From Litoribacillus peritrichatus (lineage in GTDB: Bacteria > Pseudomonadota > Gammaproteobacteria > Pseudomonadales > Litoribrevibacteraceae): a stretch of DNA of 64,000 nucleotides. How positions within the stretch are numbered: position 1 is the stretch's first letter; each line of letters begins with the position of its first letter. The stretch lies in the NCBI RefSeq assembly GCF_039537985.1, contig NZ_BAABBN010000012.1, positions 434,001 to 498,000 of the forward strand, in the 5' to 3' direction. This document shows, piece by piece, positions 1-7,370 of this stretch. Position numbers and translations under genes: made by a program. A model generated the notes under the pieces. The model saw only the letters and a program-made list of their open reading frames with translations. It was not told the DNA's origin and did no database searches.

Positions 1-213
1 CTTCCACGTCGATTGACAAGAGTTATCAGTACATCGGGAAAATTCATTTCTGATCAACCGCTCCCAATAATCTAAATTAGACAAAGGTAACTGAGAAGTT
101 GCTTCAACCAGAGACGACATATCAGCCACAATCTTACTTTCCGAATTAATCGAACAAGCAAAGTCTTTGACTGCTGATCTGACTTTATCTTCCATGATTT
201 GAGTCTGTTGCAC
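1..213 (-). CDS. Hypothetical protein, N-terminal part only (runs off window)
   Basis: An open frame on the minus strand enters from beyond base 1, so only about 71 N-terminal residues are visible. I chose the GTG at 211-213 as start because a strong ribosome site (GGAGG at 224-228 on + as CCTCC) lies 10 bases upstream of it; an in-frame ATG at 193-195 is an alternative without such a site. The visible protein is hydrophilic, starts MQQTQIMEDKVRSAV and has no signal peptide or membrane segment. I do not recognise a family. Confidence 0.55.
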   Translation of the reverse strand, partial: MQQTQIMEDKVRSAVKDFACSINSESKIVADMSSLVEATSQLPLSNLDYWERLIRNEFSRCTDNSCQSTWK

Positions 214-305
214 GTGTTATTTACCTCCTAAACTCGGAATCAACTTATATAAAGAGCAATCATATAAGACTAAATCTCGAATAAAAGCGCGAATTTAACT
301 TCTAA

Positions 306-475
306 TTACAACCTTCTCGCATATCGCTGCCGATATTCCGCCAGCGTCAACCCTGTGGTTTGCTTGAACAACCGTCGGAATGAGCTGATGTCTTCATAAC
401 CCACGTTGTTCACCACTTGCTCTGGGGTGAGCTGTGTTTCTACCAGCAGCTTATGGGAGACTTCGATTCGGGTTT
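306..475 (-). pseudogene. 3' fragment of a GlxA-type AraC-family regulator gene (copy 1)
   Basis: This stretch is about nine-tenths identical to the last 170 bases of the intact regulator gene at 2629-3630, including the stop codon (TAA here, TAG there). It encodes the last 55 residues of the AraC DNA-binding domain, roughly residues 279-333 of the intact protein, from TRIEVSHKLL to EYRQRYARRL, without any frameshift. Homology stops abruptly at about 475, inside the helix-turn-helix domain, so there is no start codon and no effector domain. The preserved frame suggests a recent duplication or a recombination scar. The word AAACTCGGAAT occurs beyond the stop in both copies (230-240 and 2570-2580), a hint that the duplication once extended further downstream. 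Confidence 0.85.
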
Positions 476-589
476 ACTTAATAAAAACGAGCACTAATAG
501 TGTAAAAACGCCCCCATGCAAAAAAAATATAAAGATTTCAGTTAAAAACAGAACAAATAAAACTTAAAATCACACTTCAGTGATGCTTG

Positions 590-1444
590 ATGGAAATTGA
601 TTATTTCATGTTATTAGAAATTGGAATTGGCGATGCCTACGGGGCTGGCTTTGAATTCAGCCCGTATGAAAAAATTAAAGCTCATAATAGTCTTACTTCT
701 TACCAATCCCACGAGCTTGGCATCCCTGCCGGTAACTATACCGACGATACACAAATGTCCCTAGCCATTTCAGAGCTACTGATTGATAAAACAGATTGGA
801 ATCGCCAAAATATTGCCAATAAATTTGTACAATGCTTTAAAAGAGATCCGAGAGAAGGATACTCAAAAGGCTTCTACTATTTCCTGAAATCAATCAAAGA
901 TGGGAGAGAATTTCTAGAAAAAATAAATCCTGAAAGCACTCGAAATGGCGCAGCCATGAGAGCCGCGCCTCTAGGCATTATAAAAGACATTGATGATCTA
1001 CTTGCTATGTCTGAGATTCAAGCAAGCTTAACTCATAATACTGAAATAGGTATTAAATCTTCTCAAGCAGTCTCTCTGGCCGCCCATTTCTTCGTATACA
1101 ACATTGGTTCAAAAAACGTCTTATTTGATTTCATAGGTGAATATACAAACTTTAAATGGAACAATAAGTGGGAAGGCGAAGTTGCATGCTGTGGTGAAGA
1201 AACAGTAAATGCACTACTGACAGTTCTAGACCAAAGCAACAGTTTAAAAGACGTATTGATAAATAGTGTTGCCTTTGGAGGCGATGTGGATACTGTTGCA
1301 GCCGTTGGTCTCGGAATAGCCAACTTAAGTAGTGAATTTGAGAAAGAATTACCTAACTTTCTCTTTAATGATCTCGAGAACAACACTTTTGGCAGAGAAT
1401 ATCTTAAAGAAGTTGGCTCTCAATTGTTGAGCTTAAAAGCCTAA
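590..1444 (+). CDS. ADP-ribosylglycohydrolase family protein (DraG-like)
   Basis: A 284-residue protein of the ADP-ribosylglycohydrolase family (DraG/ARH3 fold), cytoplasmic, expected to cleave ADP-ribose from a modified protein or small molecule using two bound divalent metal ions. Visible signatures are GDAYGAGFEF (14-23), the metal-binding TDDTQM (51-56), RNGAAMRAAPLG (118-129), SLTHN (146-150) and the C-terminal metal motif GGDVDT (230-235). Length is normal for the family, so it looks intact. I start it at ATG 590; a TTG one codon upstream is possible, and neither has a clear ribosome site. The gene is AT-rich, stands alone on the plus strand and lies between two broken copies of a regulator 3' end, which suggests acquisition. 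No ADP-ribosyltransferase is nearby, so the substrate is unknown. Confidence 0.85.
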   Translation: MEIDYFMLLEIGIGDAYGAGFEFSPYEKIKAHNSLTSYQSHELGIPAGNYTDDTQMSLAISELLIDKTDWNRQNIANKFVQCFKRDPREGYSKGFYYFLKSIKDGREFLEKINPESTRNGAAMRAAPLGIIKDIDDLLAMSEIQASLTHNTEIGIKSSQAVSLAAHFFVYNIGSKNVLFDFIGEYTNFKWNNKWEGEVACCGEETVNALLTVLDQSNSLKDVLINSVAFGGDVDTVAAVGLGIANLSSEFEKELPNFLFNDLENNTFGREYLKEVGSQLLSLKA

Positions 1445-1454
1445 TCCCACCACT

Positions 1455-1512
1455 CTACGACCGCCGGAATGAGCAGATGTCCCCATAACCTATATAGTTC
1501 ATCGCAGCTTTG
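1455..1512 (-). pseudogene. Degraded 3' fragment of the same AraC-family regulator (copy 2)
   Basis: A short, more decayed relic of the intact regulator gene at 2629-3630. Read on the minus strand it gives MNYIGYGDICSFRRS followed by a stop, which aligns with NNVGYEDISSFRRLF (about residues 300-314) of the intact protein. The helix-turn-helix recognition region is still readable but several bases differ and the frame closes after Ser. Homology is lost within about 60 bases on both sides. It sits just after the ADP-ribosylglycohydrolase gene and before the lipoprotein gene. Confidence 0.65.
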
Positions 1513-1561
1513 TACCGGCGGATTGAGGGTCGTTTACAGATTATAAAATTCAGTAGCAACG

Positions 1562-2485
1562 CTAACTTTCAGTATAGCTTTCAACTCTTATTTCCTCATA
1601 ACCAGTACCTTTATTTAAGATGTAATACCTATAATATAAAGGCAACCCACTTTTATCATAAATAAAAATTTTCAATTTTCTGTCTTGTACCGAATAGCCT
1701 GGTAAATTGTAATACCAAAGTCCATCCCTATATTCAGTAAAAACTTCAGCCTCTTCACCATGAAGATTAGTAAACTTACACAACCCTAATTTGAACTTAC
1801 ATTCCTCAAACCTAGAAGCGATACTATAGGACTCTACTCCGCCTTTCAATTTCCGATAAAACATCTTACCTTGACCCCAAATATAACCTTCGTAAACCTT
1901 ATTTTCGGGTAAGTTTATGTAAACAAGATGGGTTTTATCCCCTTTTATATCCACAACTTTATATTTCGTTGCGCTCAATGTTTTTAATGATGGATCTTGA
2001 ATTTTATACTCGTAACCAATTGGCCTATTAAAACTACCAATATCATCAACGTTTTCTGGATTTAATATAAGGCCTGCATGTTTATCAAGCACACCCTGTG
2101 CTACATCAGTAACAGCAATATCTGGTATTGTCAGGTCTTTTTCCCAGTGTTTATCACAACCGTCTAACTTTTTAGAATTCTTTAAAAGGATATCTACAAG
2201 TAAAGATTTACCATTACGATCACCTTTCACGACAAGCCTTTTTTCTTCTTCTGGTACAATTTCATTTAACACCTGAACAAAACAGCCACAATAACTTTCA
2301 TTAGTTCCTTTTCTAAAACTGCAAGCCATTCTGCTTGCTGAATCAAATTGTCTTTGAACGTCAGAACTAGACTTCAAAAAAGTAGAGCTTGTTGAGAAAT
2401 TGGTACAAGCTGATATCGTCAACACCATAAATAACGTAAATAAGCGTTGTAACTTCTTACTACCTAGTACATTGATAAACTTCAA
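1562..2485 (-). CDS. Putative lipoprotein of unknown function
   Basis: A 307-residue protein with a type II signal peptide: a basic start (KFINVLGSKKLQRL), a hydrophobic core (FTLFMVLTISAC) and a lipobox ending in Cys27, so it is probably anchored to the inner face of the outer membrane. The mature part has several cysteines (SYCGCF, DGCDKH, ECKFKLGLCKF) that could form disulphides, and many beta-type stretches towards the C terminus. I do not recognise a domain. It stands alone between two copies of the regulator 3' end and is AT-rich like the ADP-ribosylglycohydrolase gene, consistent with a foreign insert. A real gene by length and signal, unknown in role. Confidence 0.7.
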   Translation of the reverse strand: MKFINVLGSKKLQRLFTLFMVLTISACTNFSTSSTFLKSSSDVQRQFDSASRMACSFRKGTNESYCGCFVQVLNEIVPEEEKRLVVKGDRNGKSLLVDILLKNSKKLDGCDKHWEKDLTIPDIAVTDVAQGVLDKHAGLILNPENVDDIGSFNRPIGYEYKIQDPSLKTLSATKYKVVDIKGDKTHLVYINLPENKVYEGYIWGQGKMFYRKLKGGVESYSIASRFEECKFKLGLCKFTNLHGEEAEVFTEYRDGLWYYNLPGYSVQDRKLKIFIYDKSGLPLYYRYYILNKGTGYEEIRVESYTES

Positions 2486-2628
2486 GGCTCTATATTTCCT
2501 GTCTAAACTGTTTGTATGGAGACTTTCCCACCTGTAATCCAGAATGTACCAGTTAAATATGGGAAATCAAAACTCGGAATTCAGTAATCCAGCACACACT
2601 TAAAATCATAAAAGTTAGTCAAAGCCCC

Positions 2629-3630
2629 CTACAACCTCCTCGCATACCGCTGCCGATATTCCGCCAGCGTCAGCCCTGTGGTTTGTTTGAACAACCGCCT
2701 GAATGAGCTGATGTCTTCATAACCCACGTTGTTCACTACTTGCTCTGGAGTGAGTTGGGTTTCTGCCAGCAGCTTTTGGGAGACTTCGATTCGGGTTTGC
2801 TGCAGGTAGGCGTACGGCGTCATGTTCATTGCGGCTTTGAATCGGCGTATTAAGGTGCGCTTACTGATGTTAAATTTGGCGGCTACGTCTTCCAGTTCCT
2901 GATTTTGGTGGTAGTGGTCTTCAAAATAGCATTGTATTTTGGCCACCAGCGCGTCGGTGTGGTTTTGGGCCATACGCGACAGGCTGTAACTGAGCTGGCT
3001 TTCTCGCCGATAATCAATCACAAAGGCTTTGGAGGTTTGCAGCGCCCAATCGTAACCGAACTCCTTCTCGATCATATAAATGGCTAGGTCAAACCACGCC
3101 AAGCCCCCGCCTGCGCAAAACAGGTTGTCATCCACAGTGATCAGTTGGTCGGCCTTGAGTTGTACTTCAGGGTAGCGGGCTTCAAATAAGGTTTTATAGC
3201 CCCAATGGGTAGTGGCGCTTTTGGCATTTAACAATCCGGCTTCGGCCAGAAAGAAATTGCCAGTGCAGTTGCCTGCTATCACGCGGTTGTGTTGATGCCC
3301 CCACCGCAAGAATTCAAGCATCTCTGGGTTTTGAGCCAAGGTAACTTCAATGGGGCTGCCAATGGTGGGCACGAAGATGGCGAACAGGTTTTCTTTCAAC
3401 TCGGCGGAGTTCATCACTTGCGCAAAGCTCATCTGAACACCGATTTCCAGATGATTAATGCACTTAATGGCAAGGCCGTCGGCACTGGCCAGCCACACCT
3501 TAAACCGGGGTTCGGGCGGTTCATCCATGATGCGTTGCCAGCTGACGCCCGTGAGCGACAAGATGTCCATGACTCCGGTTATTGGGGTGGCCAATGCCCC
3601 ATGAAAGCCTGCGATGACGATGTGTTTCAA
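2629..3630 (-). CDS. GlxA-family transcriptional regulator (DJ-1/PfpI domain plus AraC HTH)
   Basis: A 333-residue cytoplasmic regulator with an N-terminal DJ-1/PfpI (class I glutamine amidotransferase-like) domain at about 1-190, containing the nucleophile-elbow motif GNCTGNFFLAEAG with Cys122, and a C-terminal AraC-type double helix-turn-helix at about 225-333 (AAKFNISKRTLIRRF, then NVGYEDISSFRRLFKQ). Such proteins activate nearby metabolic operons in response to small ligands. It is transcribed away from the acyl-CoA dehydrogenase/crotonase pair, with a 219-base gap that could hold shared control sites, so control of that operon is a reasonable inference. Its 3' end has been duplicated twice in the 2.3 kb beyond its stop codon (306-475 and 1455-1512). 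Confidence 0.88.
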   Translation of the reverse strand: MKHIVIAGFHGALATPITGVMDILSLTGVSWQRIMDEPPEPRFKVWLASADGLAIKCINHLEIGVQMSFAQVMNSAELKENLFAIFVPTIGSPIEVTLAQNPEMLEFLRWGHQHNRVIAGNCTGNFFLAEAGLLNAKSATTHWGYKTLFEARYPEVQLKADQLITVDDNLFCAGGGLAWFDLAIYMIEKEFGYDWALQTSKAFVIDYRRESQLSYSLSRMAQNHTDALVAKIQCYFEDHYHQNQELEDVAAKFNISKRTLIRRFKAAMNMTPYAYLQQTRIEVSQKLLAETQLTPEQVVNNVGYEDISSFRRLFKQTTGLTLAEYRQRYARRL

Positions 3631-3849
3631 GGGGTGCCCTTCTTGTTTACGTTCTCAGCCATTGTTTAACCATTGTTCAGCCATTTCTCAATCATCACTC
3701 AACGACTGACACTTTTCACAACTATAAAGTCAATAATGACAATCCTATTTTTAATAAGCAAACCACATACTGAAAGAAACCATATGTTGAAAGAAATCAT
3801 GCAATAAACATGAGAACCAAGATAAAAACAAAACCATTGGGATGGCCAC

Positions 3850-5634
3850 ATGTTAGTAAACCAGAAAGATCTTAACTTCTTGCTGTATCAGGTGTTTAAC
3901 GCCAATGAGCTGACCGAATTACCCCACTATCAAGAGCACGATCAAACCACCTTTGATGAGGTGATCAAAACCGCCCACCGCATTGCGGAAGATTACTTCG
4001 CGCCCCACAACCGCAAAGCGGATGAGCGCGAGCCTCAGTTTAATGGCGAAACGGTCTCCACCATTCCGGAAGTCAAAGAAGCCTACAAGCATTACGCCGA
4101 TGCGGGTTTGTTAAATGCCCGCCAAGAGTATCAAGACGGCGGTATGCAGTTACCCGCACTGGTTCACGCGGCTTACAGCGGTTTGTTTGCTTCGGCCAAC
4201 CCAAGCACGGCGGGTTATACGTTTTTAACCAGCGCCGCCGCCAATGTGATTCATGCCTTTGGCAGCGAAGAGCAAAAATCCCGGTTCTTACCCGGCATGT
4301 GGGACGGTCGCTTTGCAGGCACCATGGCCTTAACCGAACCGGACGTAGGTTCCAGCCTCGGTGACTTAGCCACCAAAGCAACCAAACAAAGCGATGGCAC
4401 CTATAAACTCAAAGGCCAGAAGATGTTTATCTCCGGCGGGGATCAAGACATCACAGAGAACATCGTCCACTTGGTGTTGGCCCGTGCCGAAGGTGCGCCT
4501 CAAGGCGTCAAAGGCATCAGTTTGTTCATTGCGCCTAAGTTCCTGATCAACGAAAACGGCGAACTGGGCGAAAGAAACGACGTTCAACTCGCAGGTTTAT
4601 TACACAAGATGGGCTACCGTGGCACCACGTCCACGGTACTGAATTTTGGTGAGCAAGGTAAATGCACAGGCTATTTGATTGGCGAAGAAGGTAAAGGGCT
4701 TTCTTACATGTTCAAGATGATGAACGAAGCCCGAATCGGTGTGGGCCTCGGTGCCGCTATGATTGGCTATCGCGGTTATCTGGAATCGCTGGAATACGCC
4801 AAAAACCGCCCTCAAGGCCGCCACCCTTCGACGAAATCGAATGACAGCAAGCCCATCAACATCATTGAACACGCCGATGTGAAGCGTATGTTACTGGCGC
4901 AAAAATCGTATGTGGAAGGTTCATTGGCGTTATGCTTATTTGCCTCCCGTTTGGTGGATGAACAGGAAGCCGCCAACAATGAAGACAGCGCCCTATTGTT
5001 GGATTTACTGACCCCGGTTGTTAAGAGTTTCCCTTCCTCCTACGGTTTAAAGGCCAACGAGTTGGCGATTCAGGTATTGGGCGGCTCGGGCTACATTCGT
5101 GAATACCCGGTGGAACAATGCTACCGCGACAATCGCCTGAACCCGATTCACGAAGGCACCCACGGCATTCAATCTTTGGATTTATTAGGACGTAAACTGT
5201 GGATGAAAGGCGGTAAAGGGTTGCAACTGCTGTTAACCCGCGTGAATAAAACGTTAAAGAACTGCCAAACCCATGATGCCCTAAAACCTTTGGTGGACAG
5301 CTATCGTAACAAGTTGGATATATTCTCGAAAACCACCATGCAACTGGGCCAATCTTTGCAAGCAGGAAAGGTCGATGAAACCTTGGCCAACAGTGCCTTG
5401 TACCTCGATATGATGGGCAAAATGGTGGTCGCCTGGTTGTGGCTGGAAATGGCCAATAAAGCCCAGGAAGTATTCGAAGAAAGCGCATCCGAAGACGACA
5501 AAAACTTCCTCACAGGAAAGCTACAGGCGTGTAAATATTTCATTGAATGGGAGCTGGGCGAAGTTCATTCTCAATCTACACTGTTAACAGAACTCAACAG
5601 CACCTGTGCAGACATGGAAGAAGCGTGGTTCTAA
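3850..5634 (+). CDS. Acyl-CoA dehydrogenase
   Basis: A 594-residue flavoprotein that introduces the trans-2,3 double bond into an acyl-CoA, the first step of beta-oxidation, passing electrons to ETF. N-terminal helices and the FAD-binding middle domain are clear (ALTEPDVGSSLGDLATKA at about 160-177; FISGGDQD), followed by the C-terminal four-helix domain (QVLGGSGYIREYPVEQCYRD). The catalytic base is Glu435 in the motif IHEGTHGIQSLDLLGRK. The length and C-terminal extension place it with the long FadE-like bacterial dehydrogenases rather than the 380-residue short-chain type. It is followed after 53 bases by a crotonase in the same direction and divergent from a GlxA-type regulator. Chain-length preference cannot be read from sequence. 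Confidence 0.92.
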   Translation: MLVNQKDLNFLLYQVFNANELTELPHYQEHDQTTFDEVIKTAHRIAEDYFAPHNRKADEREPQFNGETVSTIPEVKEAYKHYADAGLLNARQEYQDGGMQLPALVHAAYSGLFASANPSTAGYTFLTSAAANVIHAFGSEEQKSRFLPGMWDGRFAGTMALTEPDVGSSLGDLATKATKQSDGTYKLKGQKMFISGGDQDITENIVHLVLARAEGAPQGVKGISLFIAPKFLINENGELGERNDVQLAGLLHKMGYRGTTSTVLNFGEQGKCTGYLIGEEGKGLSYMFKMMNEARIGVGLGAAMIGYRGYLESLEYAKNRPQGRHPSTKSNDSKPINIIEHADVKRMLLAQKSYVEGSLALCLFASRLVDEQEAANNEDSALLLDLLTPVVKSFPSSYGLKANELAIQVLGGSGYIREYPVEQCYRDNRLNPIHEGTHGIQSLDLLGRKLWMKGGKGLQLLLTRVNKTLKNCQTHDALKPLVDSYRNKLDIFSKTTMQLGQSLQAGKVDETLANSALYLDMMGKMVVAWLWLEMANKAQEVFEESASEDDKNFLTGKLQACKYFIEWELGEVHSQSTLLTELNSTCADMEEAWF

Positions 5635-5687
5635 CCGCTTTGATTACAAAGCCATCGACCCTTTAAATACATCACGGAAGCATTGTT

Positions 5688-6506
5688 ATGACCAACGAAC
5701 ATGAAAACGAACAAGCAAACCCTACGGAACCCAAAGTAAAGGTCGAGGTAAAAGGCCATGTATTGGTCATTACCTTCAACCGGCCACACAAGTACAACGC
5801 CTTAGACCCGGAGAGCTTCAAGCTGTTGGCCAAAGCCTTTTACCGTTTAGAGCACGAACACAATCTGCGAGTGGGCATTCTGCAGGCCGCTGGCGACAAC
5901 TTTTCCAGCGGTTTAGAGCTGGACAAATGGGCGCCCATTTTTGCCAAAGGCATCGATTTTACCTTTGAAGACGACGAGCTCGACCCCTTCAGTGTCGAGG
6001 GGGCGGGGTTCACCAAACCCCTGATCTGTGCCGCCCAAGGGTTATGCTACACCTCCGGTTTGGAACTGCTGCTGAACACCGACATTCGGATCGCCACCGC
6101 CAATACCCGTTTTTCACAATTGGAAGTCAAACGCGGGATTTACGCTTGCCGGGGCGGCACCATTCGTTTACCTAAGGAAATCGGTTGGTCCAACGCGCAA
6201 CGTTATTTACTGACGGGGGACGAGTTCACCGCCGAACAAGCATTGAACTGGGGCATGATTCAGGAGATCGTCCCGCAGGAATCACTCCACCTACGGGCCT
6301 TGGAACTGGCCGAGAAAGTCGCCAAAGCAGCTCCTCTCGGCGTTCAGGCATCGCTGCGTTCGTCCAAACTGGCGAGAAAACATTCTCAGGAACTGGCCTT
6401 TGCTCATGTGTCGGACGATATGGCAGAGCTGATGACAAGCAAAGATGCGAAAGAAGGCGTGATGTCGTTTCTTGAACGGCGAGAGGCCAAGTTTATTGGC
6501 GAGTAA
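5688..6506 (+). CDS. Crotonase-family protein (enoyl-CoA hydratase/isomerase)
   Basis: A 272-residue crotonase-fold protein. The oxyanion-hole region (DNFSSGLELDKW, then AAQGLCYTSGLELLL) and both glutamates used by true hydratases are present: Glu126 and Glu146, 20 residues apart as in rat crotonase (Glu144/Glu164). It therefore probably hydrates 2-enoyl-CoA to 3-hydroxyacyl-CoA, working directly after the upstream acyl-CoA dehydrogenase in the same operon. The N terminus carries a charged leader of about 15 residues (NEHENEQANPTEPK) before the core. An isomerase or a side-chain-specific hydratase role remains possible. Confidence 0.9.
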   Translation: MTNEHENEQANPTEPKVKVEVKGHVLVITFNRPHKYNALDPESFKLLAKAFYRLEHEHNLRVGILQAAGDNFSSGLELDKWAPIFAKGIDFTFEDDELDPFSVEGAGFTKPLICAAQGLCYTSGLELLLNTDIRIATANTRFSQLEVKRGIYACRGGTIRLPKEIGWSNAQRYLLTGDEFTAEQALNWGMIQEIVPQESLHLRALELAEKVAKAAPLGVQASLRSSKLARKHSQELAFAHVSDDMAELMTSKDAKEGVMSFLERREAKFIGE

Positions 6507-6601
6507 ACTAAGAGCAGCCTCAACCTCATAGTGATTTTCTGATAATTTCAATATAATCCGCGCAATAGCTAAAAAGCACCGACTCGCCTAGTTCCTGCAT
6601 A

Positions 6602-7213
6602 ATGGCGAGTACTTCACTCTTGGGATTATATTCATTGTTAATAACAAATCAGAACGGTCTGCTGTGCATCACTTCTAATGGTTGTGATCTTCTCAAAGAT
6701 ATGCCAGATATCGCACATATTCACTGGCGACCATTGGATCATGAACTTAATATGGACGCGATTCATTCAGTAGAACAGACACTGGGTATCGTTTTCCCGA
6801 CTTATTACCTCGACTTTATCAGAGCTTGCGGTGGCTTTGATGCGGGTCGGGATTTTATTTACCCGAGTGCAATGGGGAATGAGTTCAGACGTGTCCTGAT
6901 CGAATTTAACCATCAAGGACGCCTCTGGCAGCAACACCTGGAGACGTTACTTTCTCCGGATGAACCGGGTTTTATCTCAGACATTAGCGAGATGCAGTAC
7001 TTTTTAGAAGGCGAAATGCCCAGCGATGACAAACTCATCAAACTGGTTCCAATCACGGTGGATAATGGCAATATGTTTATCTGCCTGGATTTCCGGGAAA
7101 GCGCAACAGAGCCATCAATCGCCTTTGTGAATGTTGCCGATGAATTAGCTGTTCATCCAATCGCAACTTCATTCATGGCACTATTAAAAATGCTTACCTT
7201 TGATAAAAATTGA
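6602..7213 (+). CDS. SMI1/KNR4 (SUKH) family protein
   Basis: A 203-residue soluble protein with the SUKH-1 (SMI1/KNR4) signature from about residue 50: an ILxxEQTLGIVFPTYYLDF-like helix, then the IRACGGFDAG turn, and later strands around KLVPITVDNGN and FICLDF. SUKH proteins are widespread as immunity proteins against polymorphic toxins, but also occur singly with unknown housekeeping roles. No toxin gene or secretion locus is visible next to it. The first 45 residues precede the recognised domain, and the start at 6602 has no convincing ribosome site, so the true start may lie downstream. It is followed after 157 bases by a large membrane protein in the same direction. Confidence 0.7.
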   Translation: MASTSLLGLYSLLITNQNGLLCITSNGCDLLKDMPDIAHIHWRPLDHELNMDAIHSVEQTLGIVFPTYYLDFIRACGGFDAGRDFIYPSAMGNEFRRVLIEFNHQGRLWQQHLETLLSPDEPGFISDISEMQYFLEGEMPSDDKLIKLVPITVDNGNMFICLDFRESATEPSIAFVNVADELAVHPIATSFMALLKMLTFDKN

Positions 7214-7370
7214 CGGGTGCTTTAACGAGCAGGCTGAAATAGCAGGTCACAAAGTATCAGACAGGCTATTGGGACTTTACTTTCTTAAAATCAATGAATT
7301 ATAAAGAGGTATTGTTCATGTTGTATTTCATTTCAGACAACTATTGGGTTATTCATATTTAGGAGAAAGT

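Noticed and set aside
583..600. ATG at 583 as start of the ADP-ribosylglycohydrolase
   Set aside because: It is out of frame and closes after five codons (TGA at 598-600).
5021..5488. 155-residue open frame antisense to the acyl-CoA dehydrogenase
   Set aside because: It mirrors codon structure of a well-supported gene, has no ribosome site and no recognisable domain. The same holds for antisense frames inside crotonase, slt, ccoN, ccoO and the kinases.
7344..7370. Upstream TTG start for the large membrane protein
   Set aside because: The AGGAGA ribosome site lies within this extension and is correctly spaced for ATG 7371.
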